From: Candidatus Wallbacteria bacterium
GTDB taxonomy: Bacteria > Muiribacteriota > JAQTZZ01
Assembly (NCBI GenBank): GCA_028711905.1
Contig: JAQTRI010000271.1
Coordinates: forward strand, 1 to 5,368
DNA: 5,368 nt
Reading direction: 5' to 3'
Made by a program: the position numbers and the translations under genes. The first letter of the stretch is position 1. Each line of letters opens with the position of its first letter. Shown here piece by piece: positions 1-5,368 of the stretch. The notes beneath the pieces were generated by a model that made no database searches, was not told the origin of the DNA, and was given only the letters and a program-made list of their open reading frames with translations.

Positions 1-1
1 A

Positions 2-46
2 GTCATCCAGAACTACATCAACAGACCGCAAAAGGTGGGCAGCTGA
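2..46 (+). CDS. C-terminal end of an upstream gene (partial, unidentified)
   Basis: Fourteen sense codons are open from the left edge (VIQNYINRPQKVGS) and end at TGA 44-46, two bases before the ATG of the methyltransferase. The tight spacing and same strand fit the end of an upstream operon member. Too little is present to name a product. The methyltransferase frame is also open to the window edge, so this short tail could be chance; the close stop-start junction and the ribosome binding site inside it are the only support. Confidence 0.4.
   Translation, partial: VIQNYINRPQKVGS
31..39 (+). promoter_or_regulatory. Ribosome binding site of the methyltransferase gene
   Basis: AAAGGTGGG lies 9 bases before the ATG at 49. 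It decides the start, because the reading frame has no stop between the window edge and this ATG. The same AGGTGGG core precedes the fibre-like gene at 1087. Confidence 0.6.
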
Positions 47-48
47 TC

Positions 49-987
49 ATGGTGGATACTACCAAAAAGCAAAGCCGCCCGTTCCTTGAAATGTTGTCCG
101 GTTTCCTCTACATGAACTGGCTGCGGCCTGAAGTTGTGATATGGGATACGGTTGCATCCCAGTTGATCGGTTCGGAACTGATCAAGAGCAGTAATATCAT
201 GGAAATCGGCATCGGCAATGGATGTTTCACTTTCATGGCCTGCGGCGGTCGCTTCAAAAAAGAATATGACTGGTATTACAATGTCGATACCGCAGGTTTC
301 TGGAAAAACCGGGATATTTACGATGCATTTACCTGCTGCGATATTGCTGAATACATAGCTTCTCCAAGCCCGATACGAATCAAGCTCGCGCTTGATCACA
401 AGGAAAATCTGCTGAAACAAGCAGCACAGTTAGGTTTTATCGATAATTTACATGTTGTAGATGCCAACGATGATTTTGATTTCTCCGGCATTGATACTGT
501 TTACTCGAACATTCTTTACTGGCTTAAAGACCCGCTTCAAGTTCTGCGTAATCTTGATAAACGGCTTAGCTCCGGAGCTAAAGCCATCATTGTTTTTCCC
601 AACTCAGATTTCTATAAAAACTGCAGCAGCTATTCGAGGAGTACCGAGCTGCTGAAACTGTTGAACAGAGGCAGAGGCGATACCTTGATGTGGACCATGA
701 ACATGGACCAGTTCAGCAAAGTGATCAGCAAAACCGGATTTGTAATCAATCATTATGTAAAGTTTCTTGCGCCCTCGACATTGAAAATCTGGGACATCGG
801 CTTGAGGCCACTTTCCCCTCATCTCATTAAAATGGCCAATGGACTCAGTCCTGAATTACGGTCGGAAATCAAGATGGAATGGTGTGAAACATGCATGCGA
901 TTTCTTGATGAAATGGCCGAATTGGAATTGTCCGAAGGCCCAGACCGCGGCGGCTACAATTTTGTAGTGCTGTCTAAGATCACCTGA
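49..987 (+). CDS. SAM-dependent class I methyltransferase of a glycan locus
   Basis: This 312-residue cytoplasmic protein should transfer a methyl group from S-adenosylmethionine; the acceptor is unknown, but a sugar or glycan precursor is likely from the neighbours. Seen in the sequence: the SAM-binding motif I EIGIGNG at residues 52-58; a motif-II-like segment ALDHKENLLKQAAQLGF at about 114-130, whose Asp-116 would contact the SAM ribose; VVDANDDFDF at 136-145; and the motif IV/V region, VYSNILYWLKDP at 151-162, followed by a hydrophobic strand ending in FPN near 186. Between motifs I and II there are about 55 residues rich in Tyr, Trp and Phe (YDWYYNVDTAGFW), more than in a minimal methyltransferase fold. 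The C-terminal part, from about residue 190, carries LLNRGRGDT and KIWDIGLRPLSP and is probably the acceptor-specific region. There is no signal peptide or membrane segment. The ATG at 49 is chosen because of the ribosome binding site; the frame is open further upstream. Stop is TGA 985-987. Confidence 0.85.
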   Translation: MVDTTKKQSRPFLEMLSGFLYMNWLRPEVVIWDTVASQLIGSELIKSSNIMEIGIGNGCFTFMACGGRFKKEYDWYYNVDTAGFWKNRDIYDAFTCCDIAEYIASPSPIRIKLALDHKENLLKQAAQLGFIDNLHVVDANDDFDFSGIDTVYSNILYWLKDPLQVLRNLDKRLSSGAKAIIVFPNSDFYKNCSSYSRSTELLKLLNRGRGDTLMWTMNMDQFSKVISKTGFVINHYVKFLAPSTLKIWDIGLRPLSPHLIKMANGLSPELRSEIKMEWCETCMRFLDEMAELELSEGPDRGGYNFVVLSKIT

Positions 988-1026
988 TTCTAAAAAATCA
1001 GCTCCCGGTTAGCATAAGCAACCATC

Positions 1027-1055
1027 TTCAACCTGACCGTGGAATGTGTTACACT
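1027..1055 (+). promoter_or_regulatory. Candidate extended -10 promoter for the fibre-like gene
   Basis: TTCAAC (1027-1032) and TACACT (1050-1055) are 17 bp apart, and TG at 1047-1048 forms an extended -10 (TGTTACACT). The -35 matches consensus at only 3 of 6 positions and the -10 at 4 of 6. The site lies in the 99-bp gap before the gene at 1087. A promoter here would let the secreted protein be transcribed separately from the glycan enzymes. Inference from motifs only. Confidence 0.3.
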
Positions 1056-1075
1056 GATACATAAGATACGCGTAT

Positions 1076-1085
1076 GAGGTGGGAG
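1076..1085 (+). promoter_or_regulatory. Strong ribosome binding site of the fibre-like gene
   Basis: GAGGTGGGAG lies just before the ATG at 1087, with GAGG 7 bases from the start codon. It is the best Shine-Dalgarno match in the window and fixes the start that gives a complete signal peptide. Confidence 0.7.
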
Positions 1086-1086
1086 T

Positions 1087-2040
1087 ATGAGATTTTTGTT
1101 TTGTTCATTATTTTTGTTGCTCGGCTTTTTACCTGTTCGGGCTGCTGATTTTGAGGCCATTCTGGACAGCAGCAACGGAACCAGCGGTTTTCTGATCAAG
1201 GACGCTTTAAGCATTCCTCAGTTCAACCTTGATTCAAACGGAAATATGGTAATTACCGGCGGGCTCAGACTCGATACCTCCGGTGTTAAAAATACAAGCG
1301 CTGAAACTCTCGTTGTAGATGGGAAAGTATTCATCAACGCCCCAAACCCAGCGGTCAATCGCTCCCTGGTAGTTAACAGCGCTTTTCTCAATGCCATTCC
1401 TGCCATGTTCGTGGAAAAAGTCAGCCAGACTACGGGTGCCTGGTCAGCCATTGAAGTCAACTGCGAAACAGACCTGGATGCTCTGGACGGATTCGGTTCC
1501 AGAATTCTTTTCACCCTGTCGGACAATACAGCAAGCCAGAAAACTCTGGGAGAAATCGGCGCAGTTCGAAACGGGGCCGACAATTCCGGGGATCTTGTGT
1601 TCCAAACCTCTACTCTGGGAGCAAGCAACACGCGCATGACAATCAAAACAGACGGCAAGGTCGGCATTGGCACCAGCAATCCGACAGCTAAGCTCCAGGT
1701 AGCCGGAGGCGAAAGCGCACTGGAGCAACAGGCCTGGCAGACTCCGACTCTGCAAAACGGCTGGATCAACTACGGTGGAGGATTTGCTGCAGCTTCTTAT
1801 TTCAGAGACAGTCTTGGGATCGTGCACTTGAAAGGCAACATCAAGAGCGGGACAATCCCGAGTACCGCCTACACACTGCCAATCGGGTACAGACCTGTGG
1901 AAACACAGACTTTCAACGGTTCAGTCGACTCCGGGTCGTGCAGAATCGACATTCTACCCTCTGGTGAAATCCAGCTTGATACCAGCTGCAGCGCCACCCG
2001 GACCTCCCTGGACGGAATTTCCTTCAAGGCTGAGCAGTAA
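1087..2040 (+). CDS. Secreted phage tail-fibre-like protein
   Basis: This 317-residue protein begins with a Sec signal peptide: Arg-2, a hydrophobic core at 3-15, and PVRA ending at 19, with cleavage likely after Ala-19. There is no lipobox Cys and no later membrane segment. The mature part resembles beta-rich phage tail fibres. FEAILDSSNGTSGF (22-35) leads into DSNGNMVITGG (49-59). A degenerate repeat, GKVFINAPNPAVNRSLVV, is at 79-96. The segment from about 120 to 188 (SRILFTLSDN, GEIGAVRNG, GDLVFQTST, RMTIKTDG) ends in the well-preserved GKVGIGTSNPTAKLQVAGG at 190-208. A C-terminal module from about 226 (WINYGGGFAAASYFRDSLGI, then TLPIGYRP) is like receptor-binding tips of phage tail proteins. 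It has two Cys, 285 and 301, that could pair outside the cytoplasm. No peptidase S74 intramolecular chaperone is present. No enzyme motif is seen. The role is unknown; a surface adhesin or glycan-binding protein is inferred. No other phage gene is in the window, and its start and stop are intact. Confidence 0.8.
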   Translation: MRFLFCSLFLLLGFLPVRAADFEAILDSSNGTSGFLIKDALSIPQFNLDSNGNMVITGGLRLDTSGVKNTSAETLVVDGKVFINAPNPAVNRSLVVNSAFLNAIPAMFVEKVSQTTGAWSAIEVNCETDLDALDGFGSRILFTLSDNTASQKTLGEIGAVRNGADNSGDLVFQTSTLGASNTRMTIKTDGKVGIGTSNPTAKLQVAGGESALEQQAWQTPTLQNGWINYGGGFAAASYFRDSLGIVHLKGNIKSGTIPSTAYTLPIGYRPVETQTFNGSVDSGSCRIDILPSGEIQLDTSCSATRTSLDGISFKAEQ

Positions 2041-2059
2041 CACCTGTTTTACTCTTTCT

Positions 2060-2078
2060 GCATAACATGCTGTTTTTT
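2060..2078 (+). terminator. Weak candidate intrinsic terminator after the fibre-like gene
   Basis: GCAT (2060-2063) and ATGC (2067-2070) can pair around a 3-base loop, with a further C-G pair after one mismatch. TG and then six T (2073-2078) follow. The stem is short and AT-containing, so termination would be weak at best. Its position 20 bases after the TAA at 2038-2040 is what makes it worth noting. Confidence 0.25.
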
Positions 2079-2140
2079 AGCTTTGCCTGAAATGTTTTTT
2101 GAAAAATACTGCTGACTACAGCAACTGGATCGATAGAATT

Positions 2141-3916
2141 ATGCCCGTCTATCTGGCAACAACAGCCTTGCGCGATTTCTGGGGACCGGAAGATTCTGAA
2201 ACCGTCCTGCTCGGGGACTGGTGCCTGCCTGATCCCGAATTCTCTTATCGTGGCAAAATGAAAATCCTCCCTGCTTTATGGAATGATGCAGACCAAGTTA
2301 CTAAAGCATATTACGAATGCCGGGAATTGTATCACATCTATCTGACCGCAGTGACCAACCATCTCAATGCCACGCATATGATCAACAAAAACACTAAATA
2401 CTACGAGATTATACTTGGTAACTGGCTACTGATTTATATTCATCAGATTTATGAAAAATTTCACAGTTTGGAACAGGCTTTCTCCAATCTGCATGAAATC
2501 CAGACTTTACTGCTGGATCCTGAAGATGAAGTAATACCTCAAGATATTGGAGATTTTTACCGATTCGTGCATTTTGATTCTTATCAACTGCAACTTTATT
2601 CCCGGGTCTGCCGTGGAATGAAGTTTTCATTTCCAAGCAAAAAGTGCCCAACAATGCAAAAAATCCCAATTCGACAAAGTGCTCCCCTCACTAAAAGATC
2701 TATGATTTCTGCCAAAATCGCTACTTTGTTTCGATGGCTGTCCGCATTCCGAGGTAAAAAAACCGTTACTCTCACTGAACCTTATTTTTGCTATCAAGAG
2801 CACTGGAAAATACTCAGCCTCATCTTGCGAAGCAGGTTCCTGTTTATTCTTGATAACTTCAGGTACCATAACGAATCGAATACAAGACCGGATTACTCCG
2901 CCAGAGCAGTCAAATGTGGCCCATCGAGTACATCATTACAAAATGTGCTGTCAGAATCAATTATGAGAGACCTCCCGATTATATTCCTTGAAGGTTTCAC
3001 CGAATATAGAGACTGGATCAGAAAACTCCCTGTCAAGAAATCAAAGATTTTCTGCAGCGCTCAAGGCCTGCACACGCTTATGCCTTACAAATTCTATACT
3101 GCGGAATACATGGGTCAGTCCAAAACAGCCTATTTTCAGCATGGTGGTGGTTACGGCAGTTCCCTGGTGCAGTTTGCACAGGATTATGAATCGAGCGCAT
3201 CTTCAGTTTTTCTGACCTGGGGATGGGACAAACCTCCTAATTCATTACCTCTACCCCACCCCAAGATCTGTTGCGCTAAAAAATCTGATTACCAGAAAAA
3301 CAGCACTTTTCTTTTCCTGATGACAGGAACTCCGAGATATGCAGTCTGCTTCCATTATCAGTACCACTCGTCCAACTACTTTATTCATCAAAACCAACTC
3401 ATCGATTTTTTTCGTCTGATTATAGACAATATCGAGATCACCGTAAGAAAAAGACCTGCTGAAAAAAAAATGCTCTGGTGGGAAACGGAACCGATCCTGA
3501 AAAAAAAATATCCCCATCTTAAATTCCAGAATCCATCCATACCGTTCGAAACATCCATTGATTCAGCAAAATGTGTAATTACAGCCTCCCTTACTACTGT
3601 CCACCTGGAAACCATGGCCCGAAACATCCCGACAGTGATCTTTTTCGATCCATCGATCTACAGGTTCACCCCGGAAATGGACCGGTTCATTCAGCGAATG
3701 AGAAGCCTCGGGATCGTGCACGATTCGGGAGCATCGGCTGCCGCGCACATCAACCGTTTCCATGGCCGAATGTCAGAATGGTGGGAACAGAGCGATGTGC
3801 AGCTCCTGCGTGAAGAATTCGTGGATCAATACGCCAGGCAATGCCCGGACTGGCAGAATGAATGGATCCGTTTCTTCAGAAAAATGCTGAAACAAGGCCT
3901 GCCTGAAAATGACTAA
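2141..3916 (+). CDS. LIC12162-family surface-polysaccharide transferase
   Basis: This 591-residue protein is probably cytoplasmic or membrane-peripheral. It matches the LIC12162 family (as in TIGR04331), putative transferases of surface-polysaccharide loci whose donor and acceptor are not established. Landmarks, numbered from the ATG at 2141: YLATTALRDFW at 4-14; VLLGDWC at 22-28; the signature HGGGYG at 334-339; LTWGW at 358-362; VRKRP at 435-439, in a predicted strand; TTVHLETMARNIPTVIFFDP starting at 485; and a C-terminal GIVHDSGASAAAHIN with a WW pair. The second half looks like a GT-B-type nucleotide-sugar-binding domain (inference). The length fits the family. Start choice: the ATG at 2141 puts LATTAL at the N-terminus, as I expect for the family, but only a weak GGA (2127-2129) precedes it. 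The frame stays open to 2081, so TTG 2099 (605 residues) is an alternative. The last 8 bases overlap the flippase start, implying coupled translation. GC content climbs near 3600, and two A9 tracts lie at 3462-3470 and 3500-3508. Confidence 0.85.
   Translation: MPVYLATTALRDFWGPEDSETVLLGDWCLPDPEFSYRGKMKILPALWNDADQVTKAYYECRELYHIYLTAVTNHLNATHMINKNTKYYEIILGNWLLIYIHQIYEKFHSLEQAFSNLHEIQTLLLDPEDEVIPQDIGDFYRFVHFDSYQLQLYSRVCRGMKFSFPSKKCPTMQKIPIRQSAPLTKRSMISAKIATLFRWLSAFRGKKTVTLTEPYFCYQEHWKILSLILRSRFLFILDNFRYHNESNTRPDYSARAVKCGPSSTSLQNVLSESIMRDLPIIFLEGFTEYRDWIRKLPVKKSKIFCSAQGLHTLMPYKFYTAEYMGQSKTAYFQHGGGYGSSLVQFAQDYESSASSVFLTWGWDKPPNSLPLPHPKICCAKKSDYQKNSTFLFLMTGTPRYAVCFHYQYHSSNYFIHQNQLIDFFRLIIDNIEITVRKRPAEKKMLWWETEPILKKKYPHLKFQNPSIPFETSIDSAKCVITASLTTVHLETMARNIPTVIFFDPSIYRFTPEMDRFIQRMRSLGIVHDSGASAAAHINRFHGRMSEWWEQSDVQLLREEFVDQYARQCPDWQNEWIRFFRKMLKQGLPEND
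3462..3508 (+). repeat. Two A9 homopolymer tracts in the transferase gene
   Basis: Nine consecutive A occur at 3462-3470 and again at 3500-3508, with 29 bases between them. They encode parts of EKKM and LKKKY. Tracts of this length can slip during replication, and a one-base change in either would truncate the transferase. As read here both are in frame. In an A-rich lysine-coding stretch they may have no function. Confidence 0.6.
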
Positions 3917-5368
3917 ACCTCCTGTTCGTGAAGACTCCCTTCCCCGTCGCTACCTGTTCAAGCTGGTGACCAATATCATCAGTTCCTTAGCCAGATTCGC
4001 GCATGTCTTCTTCGTACCGCGCGCTCTCGGTCCCGCAGGCTATGGCAGCTTCAATTTTCTCGTCAATTTTTTCACCCAGATCGCGTCATTCCTGGAAGCC
4101 GGGTCATCCATCGCTTTCTTCACCAAACTGTCGTCAGGCAGGAGCGAGAAGCGCATCATCCCGGTTTACTTCCGCTTCGCTGTTCTCCTCTTCTCTACCC
4201 TGCTGCTTTTCACAGCAGCGGCGCGTCTGACCGGGATGAACCGTTTTCTGTGGCCGGGTGAATCAATGCCGGCAGTGCTTCTAGGCCTGATCATGGCTTT
4301 CTCTGTGTGGCTGATCCAGGTGCTGTTCAAACTTACGGATGCCGTAGCCCTGACCGTGCCGGCCGAAAAAATCCGCATGGCCATCCGCGTTGGAGCTGCT
4401 TTTCTCATCGCAGGCTGCTTCTTCGCCGGGCTCCTGACCCTGACTTCATATTTCATCCTGGAAACCACAGTCGGCCTGCTGATCGTGCTGGCGCTGACCG
4501 TCCTCTGTCTGCAAAAAGGCGTGTTCCGCGGAAACGATCTGATGAAGCGCATCCCGGCCCCGCTTTTTTCCCGCTACAGCAGCTTTTTTTTCGAGTACTG
4601 CAGCCCCCTTTTCGTGTACAACACAATTACCATTCTGCTGGCCCTGGCCGACACCTGGCTCCTGCAGCAGTTCGGGGGACGCGCTGAGCAGGGTTATTAC
4701 GGCCTTTCCTATCAGATCAGCACAGTCTGCTTCTTTTTCTCCGGTGCCATGACCCCGCTTCTGATCCGCGAAACGGCAAAAGCGCACGCCTCAGGAGACA
4801 AAGCCCGCATCCGCAAACTGTTTCTGCTCTCAATTCCAAGCCTTTATGCTGTTGCGGCCGCATTGTCCATGTTCGTGGCTGTCCAGCCTGAGAAGTTTCT
4901 ATACTTCCTGGGCGGAAAAGAATTCTCGCACGCTCTCCCCGCAGTAATCATCATGGCTCTGTACCCGATTCATCAGACATTCGGTCAGCTCAACGGAGCC
5001 CTGTACTATGCCACAGGACGCACCGCATTGTACCGCAATATCGGCATCGCAGCGGCCCTGGCAGGTCTTCCACTGTCATGGTTCCTGCTGACGCCGCCAC
5101 GAGCCTGGGGCCTGGATTTGGGGGCAACAGGCCTGGCGCTGAAAGTGGTAATTGTCCAGTTCATTGCAGTTAATACCCTGCTTTTTTTTAATACCCGCTT
5201 TCTGGGAATTCCCTTCGCCGGAATGTTCTTCAGGCAGACGCTGGCTCCCGCAGCTTTCGGACTTTCAGCGCTTGCATCATCCGCGATCATGAGCCGGCTG
5301 CTGCCGTTCAACTTGCATCCACTGTTGAATCTCTTGCTGTGTGGGCTGCTGCATACCGGAACAGTGGC
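3909..5368 (+). CDS. Wzx-type polysaccharide flippase (3' partial)
   Basis: The frame is open from ATG 3909 to the right edge (486 full codons, no stop), so the gene is cut by the window. The protein is strongly hydrophobic, with about 12-14 predicted membrane helices, for example near residues 17-37, 86-106, 120-140, 158-178, 184-201, 231-253, 304-325, 341-362, 376-395 and 405-427. It resembles the oligosaccharide flippase group of the MOP superfamily, which moves undecaprenyl-linked glycan units across the inner membrane. Typical features seen are the N-terminal NIISSLARFAHVFFVPRALG (22-41) followed by GYGSFNF; ADTWLL near 247-252; GYYGLSYQIS (262-271) with MTPLLIRETAK (281-291); and GQLNGALYYATGRTALYRN (359-377). 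Most of a typical length is present, so little should be missing. The start lies in the ATGACTAA overlap with the transferase stop, with AAGG (3894-3897) 11 bases upstream. GC is higher than in the upstream genes. The specific glycan cannot be told from sequence; O-antigen or capsule repeat units are the usual cargo. Confidence 0.88.
   Translation, partial: MTKPPVREDSLPRRYLFKLVTNIISSLARFAHVFFVPRALGPAGYGSFNFLVNFFTQIASFLEAGSSIAFFTKLSSGRSEKRIIPVYFRFAVLLFSTLLLFTAAARLTGMNRFLWPGESMPAVLLGLIMAFSVWLIQVLFKLTDAVALTVPAEKIRMAIRVGAAFLIAGCFFAGLLTLTSYFILETTVGLLIVLALTVLCLQKGVFRGNDLMKRIPAPLFSRYSSFFFEYCSPLFVYNTITILLALADTWLLQQFGGRAEQGYYGLSYQISTVCFFFSGAMTPLLIRETAKAHASGDKARIRKLFLLSIPSLYAVAAALSMFVAVQPEKFLYFLGGKEFSHALPAVIIMALYPIHQTFGQLNGALYYATGRTALYRNIGIAAALAGLPLSWFLLTPPRAWGLDLGATGLALKVVIVQFIAVNTLLFFNTRFLGIPFAGMFFRQTLAPAAFGLSALASSAIMSRLLPFNLHPLLNLLLCGLLHTGTV
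4584..4591 (+). repeat. T8 tract in the flippase gene
   Basis: Eight T in a row encode part of SSFFFEY (residues 224-230) in an otherwise GC-rich gene. The frame is intact as read. A possible slippage site, though phenylalanine-rich membrane segments produce such runs by chance. Confidence 0.5.
5182..5189 (+). repeat. Second T8 tract in the flippase gene
   Basis: Eight T in a row encode part of LLFFN (residues 424-428) in a late membrane helix. The frame stays open on both sides. Same caveats as for the tract at 4584. Confidence 0.5.

Noticed and set aside
13..420. Minus-strand open frame of 135 codons opposite the methyltransferase
   Set aside because: It lies almost wholly opposite a gene with clear SAM-binding motifs, has no recognisable domain and is best read as a shadow frame.
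984..1001. Inverted repeat CTGATT / AATCAG around the methyltransferase stop codon, considered as a terminator
   Set aside because: The stem is only 6 bp, AT-rich and overlaps the stop codon, and no T tract follows it.
1218..1827. Two long minus-strand open frames opposite the fibre-like gene
   Set aside because: The + strand has a signal peptide, ribosome binding site and fibre motifs; the minus-strand translations show low-complexity, shadow-like composition.
1087..2040. Prophage remnant as the explanation for the fibre-like gene
   Set aside because: No integrase, tail, capsid or attachment-site sequence is seen nearby, the gene is intact and it has its own Sec signal peptide.
4003..5311. 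Several short open frames on both strands over 4003-5311
   Set aside because: They overlap the continuous flippase frame, whose membrane helices and family motifs explain the whole stretch; high GC favours chance open frames here.
1..5368. CRISPR array, tRNA or rRNA gene, transposase or defence system
   Set aside because: No regularly spaced repeats, cloverleaf-like sequence, transposase motifs or defence-protein motifs were found on reading both strands.

Overview
The window is part of a surface-glycan (O-antigen or capsule type) biosynthesis locus, with every supported gene on the + strand. Shine-Dalgarno-like sites, a Sec signal peptide and a Wzx-type flippase suggest a Gram-negative-like bacterium. 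The transferase belongs to the LIC12162 family, named after a Leptospira protein. Neither the phylum nor the species can be fixed from the sequence; mixed base composition is common in such loci.

Layout: (1) bases 2-46 look like the last codons of an upstream gene. (2) 49-987 encodes a class I SAM-dependent methyltransferase. (3) After a 99-bp gap holding a candidate promoter and a strong ribosome binding site, 1087-2040 encodes a secreted protein built from phage tail-fibre-like modules. (4) After a gap of about 100 bp with a weak terminator-like hairpin and an ambiguous start region, 2141-3916 encodes a LIC12162-family transferase. (5) 3909-5368 encodes a multi-spanning polysaccharide flippase that overlaps the transferase by 8 bp and runs off the right edge without a stop.

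Working model (inference): the methyltransferase decorates or caps a glycan or its precursor. The LIC12162 transferase adds a residue to the lipid-linked glycan at the cytoplasmic membrane, and the flippase carries the lipid-linked unit across it. The fibre-like protein is the outsider. It is exported, has no enzyme motif, and may bind or sit on the cell-surface glycan made by its neighbours.

Points most worth attention are the phage-fibre-like secreted protein inside a glycan locus, long homopolymer tracts (two A9, two T8) inside the transferase and flippase genes, a sharp GC rise within the transferase gene, and the T6 tract at the possible start of that gene. I found no RNA gene, CRISPR array, insertion sequence or defence system. 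No stretch over 300 bases lacks a gene.
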